This document shows, piece by piece, positions 63,265-64,000 of a stretch of 64,000 nucleotides of DNA. Position 1 is the first letter of the stretch; each line of letters opens with the position of its first letter. Under the pieces are notes generated by a model. The model was not told the origin of the DNA and made no database searches. It saw only the letters and a list, made by a program, of their open reading frames with translations. The stretch covers positions 8,246,001 to 8,310,000 of the forward strand of contig NZ_CP109460.1 of assembly GCF_036227565.1 (NCBI RefSeq), read 5' to 3'. This DNA is from Streptomyces sp. NBC_01454 (GTDB lineage Bacteria > Actinomycetota > Actinomycetes > Streptomycetales > Streptomycetaceae). Both the position numbers and the translations under genes were made by a program.

Positions 63265-64000
63265 CTACCTGTTCGCGACCGCCGCTTCCCGGAGGACCCT
63301 GCCCGGCCCCGGCGCCGTCCCCAACGCCCGGTCGAGGTCGGCCCACAGGTCCTCCACGTCCTCCAACCCCACCGAGAGCCGCAGCAGCCGGTCGCTGACT
63401 CCCGCGCCGCGGCGGTCGTTCGCGTCCACGATGCGGTGGCTGATGGACGCGGGGTGCTGGATGAGGGTGTCGACGCTGCCGAGGCTCACGGCCGGGGTGA
63501 TCAGTCGGACGCCCGCGATGACGTCGTGGGGGTCGCCGGCCACCTCGAAGGCGACCATGGCGCCTCCGATGCGCGGGTAGTGGACGCGGGTGATGCGTGG
63601 GTCGGCGGCGAGCCGGCCGGCCAGCTCCGCCGCGTTCGAGGACGCGGCTCGGACCCGTACGGGCAGCGTCGACAGACCACGGAGCAGCAGATAGCCCGCG
63701 AGCGGATGCAGCACTCCGCCCGTGGCGAACCGCACCTGGCGCAGCCGCCCGGCGAACTCCTCGTCGCAGGCCACCACGCCGCCCATGACGTCTCCGTGGC
63801 CGCCCAGGTATTTGGTGGCGCTGTGCAGGACGAGACGGGCTCCCTGCACGACGGGGCGTTGCAGCACGGGGGTGGCGAAGGTGTTGTCGGCGAGCAGCGG
63901 GACGGAACCGCAAGCGTGCGCGACGGCTCTCAGATCGAGTTCGGCGAGGGTCGGGTTGGCCGGGCTTTCGACCATGACCAGGCCGGTGTCGGGGCGCAGC
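63265..64000 (-). CDS. Cys/Met-metabolism PLP enzyme (cystathionine gamma-synthase/lyase family), 5' end cut by window edge
   Basis: About 245 C-terminal residues of a fold type I PLP enzyme. MVESPANPT, then LADNTFATPVLQRP, and HSATKYLGGHGDVMGG with the PLP-binding Lys identify the trans-sulfuration group. The C-terminal SLGSVDTLIQHPASISHR and RLSVGLEDVEDLWADL are also typical. Substrate (cystathionine, O-acyl-homoserine or methionine) cannot be decided from this part. The N-terminal third lies beyond position 64000. Confidence 0.92.
   Translation of the reverse strand, partial: LRPDTGLVMVESPANPTLAELDLRAVAHACGSVPLLADNTFATPVLQRPVVQGARLVLHSATKYLGGHGDVMGGVVACDEEFAGRLRQVRFATGGVLHPLAGYLLLRGLSTLPVRVRAASSNAAELAGRLAADPRITRVHYPRIGGAMVAFEVAGDPHDVIAGVRLITPAVSLGSVDTLIQHPASISHRIVDANDRRGAGVSDRLLRLSVGLEDVEDLWADLDRALGTAPGPGRVLREAAVANR

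Overview
The window is high-GC DNA with strongly GC-biased third codon positions, Shine-Dalgarno starts that include GTG and TTG, and large modular type I polyketide synthase (PKS) genes. This fits a Streptomyces or close actinomycete chromosome. From the left edge to about 59.2 kb it carries one biosynthetic gene cluster. I read it as a phoslactomycin/leustroducsin-type cluster: a cyclohexanecarboxylate-primed, phosphorylated alpha,beta-unsaturated delta-lactone. No database search was run. The assignment rests on how the genes and PKS modules fit the known structure and pathway.

Layout. (1) <1-6375, minus strand: starter-unit operon with overlapping genes (EPSP-synthase-like/acyl-CoA-ligase fusion, acyl-CoA dehydrogenase, FabL/ChcA-like enoyl-CoA reductase, FadH-like flavin enzyme running off the left edge). 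It is expected to turn shikimate into cyclohexanecarbonyl-CoA. (2) 6503-24152, minus: two PKS genes, loading module plus module 1, then modules 2 and 3. (3) 24153-29474: a 1-kb regulatory gap, a HisC-like aminotransferase on the plus strand, and a decayed stretch (transposase remnant, NmrA-like reductase, truncated MFS, intact MFS, SDR pseudogene). (4) 29506-36488, minus: P450, small-molecule kinase, ferredoxin, and an ethylmalonyl-CoA supply set (Ccr, 3-hydroxyacyl-CoA dehydrogenase, KAS III). (5) 37068-58226, minus: four single-module PKS genes, transcribed in the order modules 4, 5, 6, 7-TE. (6) 58428-59201, plus: type II thioesterase, the right end of the cluster. (7) 59.2-64 kb: unrelated genes (hypothetical protein, broken RHS gene, L,D-transpeptidase, frameshifted SRAP protein, partial Cys/Met-metabolism PLP enzyme).

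How it works together. The PKS has an AT-ACP loading module and seven extension modules. AT motifs predict malonyl in modules 1, 2, 3, 5 and 7 and a larger extender, most likely ethylmalonyl, in modules 4 and 6. Reductive domains are DH-KR in 1, 2 and 5 and KR only in 3, 4, 6 and 7. KR fingerprints are A-type in 1, 2, 3, 6, 7 and B-type in 4 and 5. This reproduces the phoslactomycin skeleton: cyclohexyl end, Z,Z-diene, C11-OH, ethyl-derived branch at C8 with C9-OH, E-C6=C7, ethyl at C4, C5-O for the lactone, and C3-OH removed later to give the Z-C2=C3 bond. The kinase fits C9 phosphorylation and the P450/ferredoxin pair fits C8 hydroxylation.

Most notable: a tandem AGGGG-N5-AGGGG element (10-bp period) stands at six places, near the starts of most cluster transcripts, and looks like the operator of a cluster regulator encoded outside the window. 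Other points are an altered module 4 (AT GSSLGE, KR catalytic Ser to Gly), an EPSP-synthase-like domain with altered active site fused to a ligase, near-identical gene-conversion tracts between modules, and no recognised second P450 or regulator in the window.
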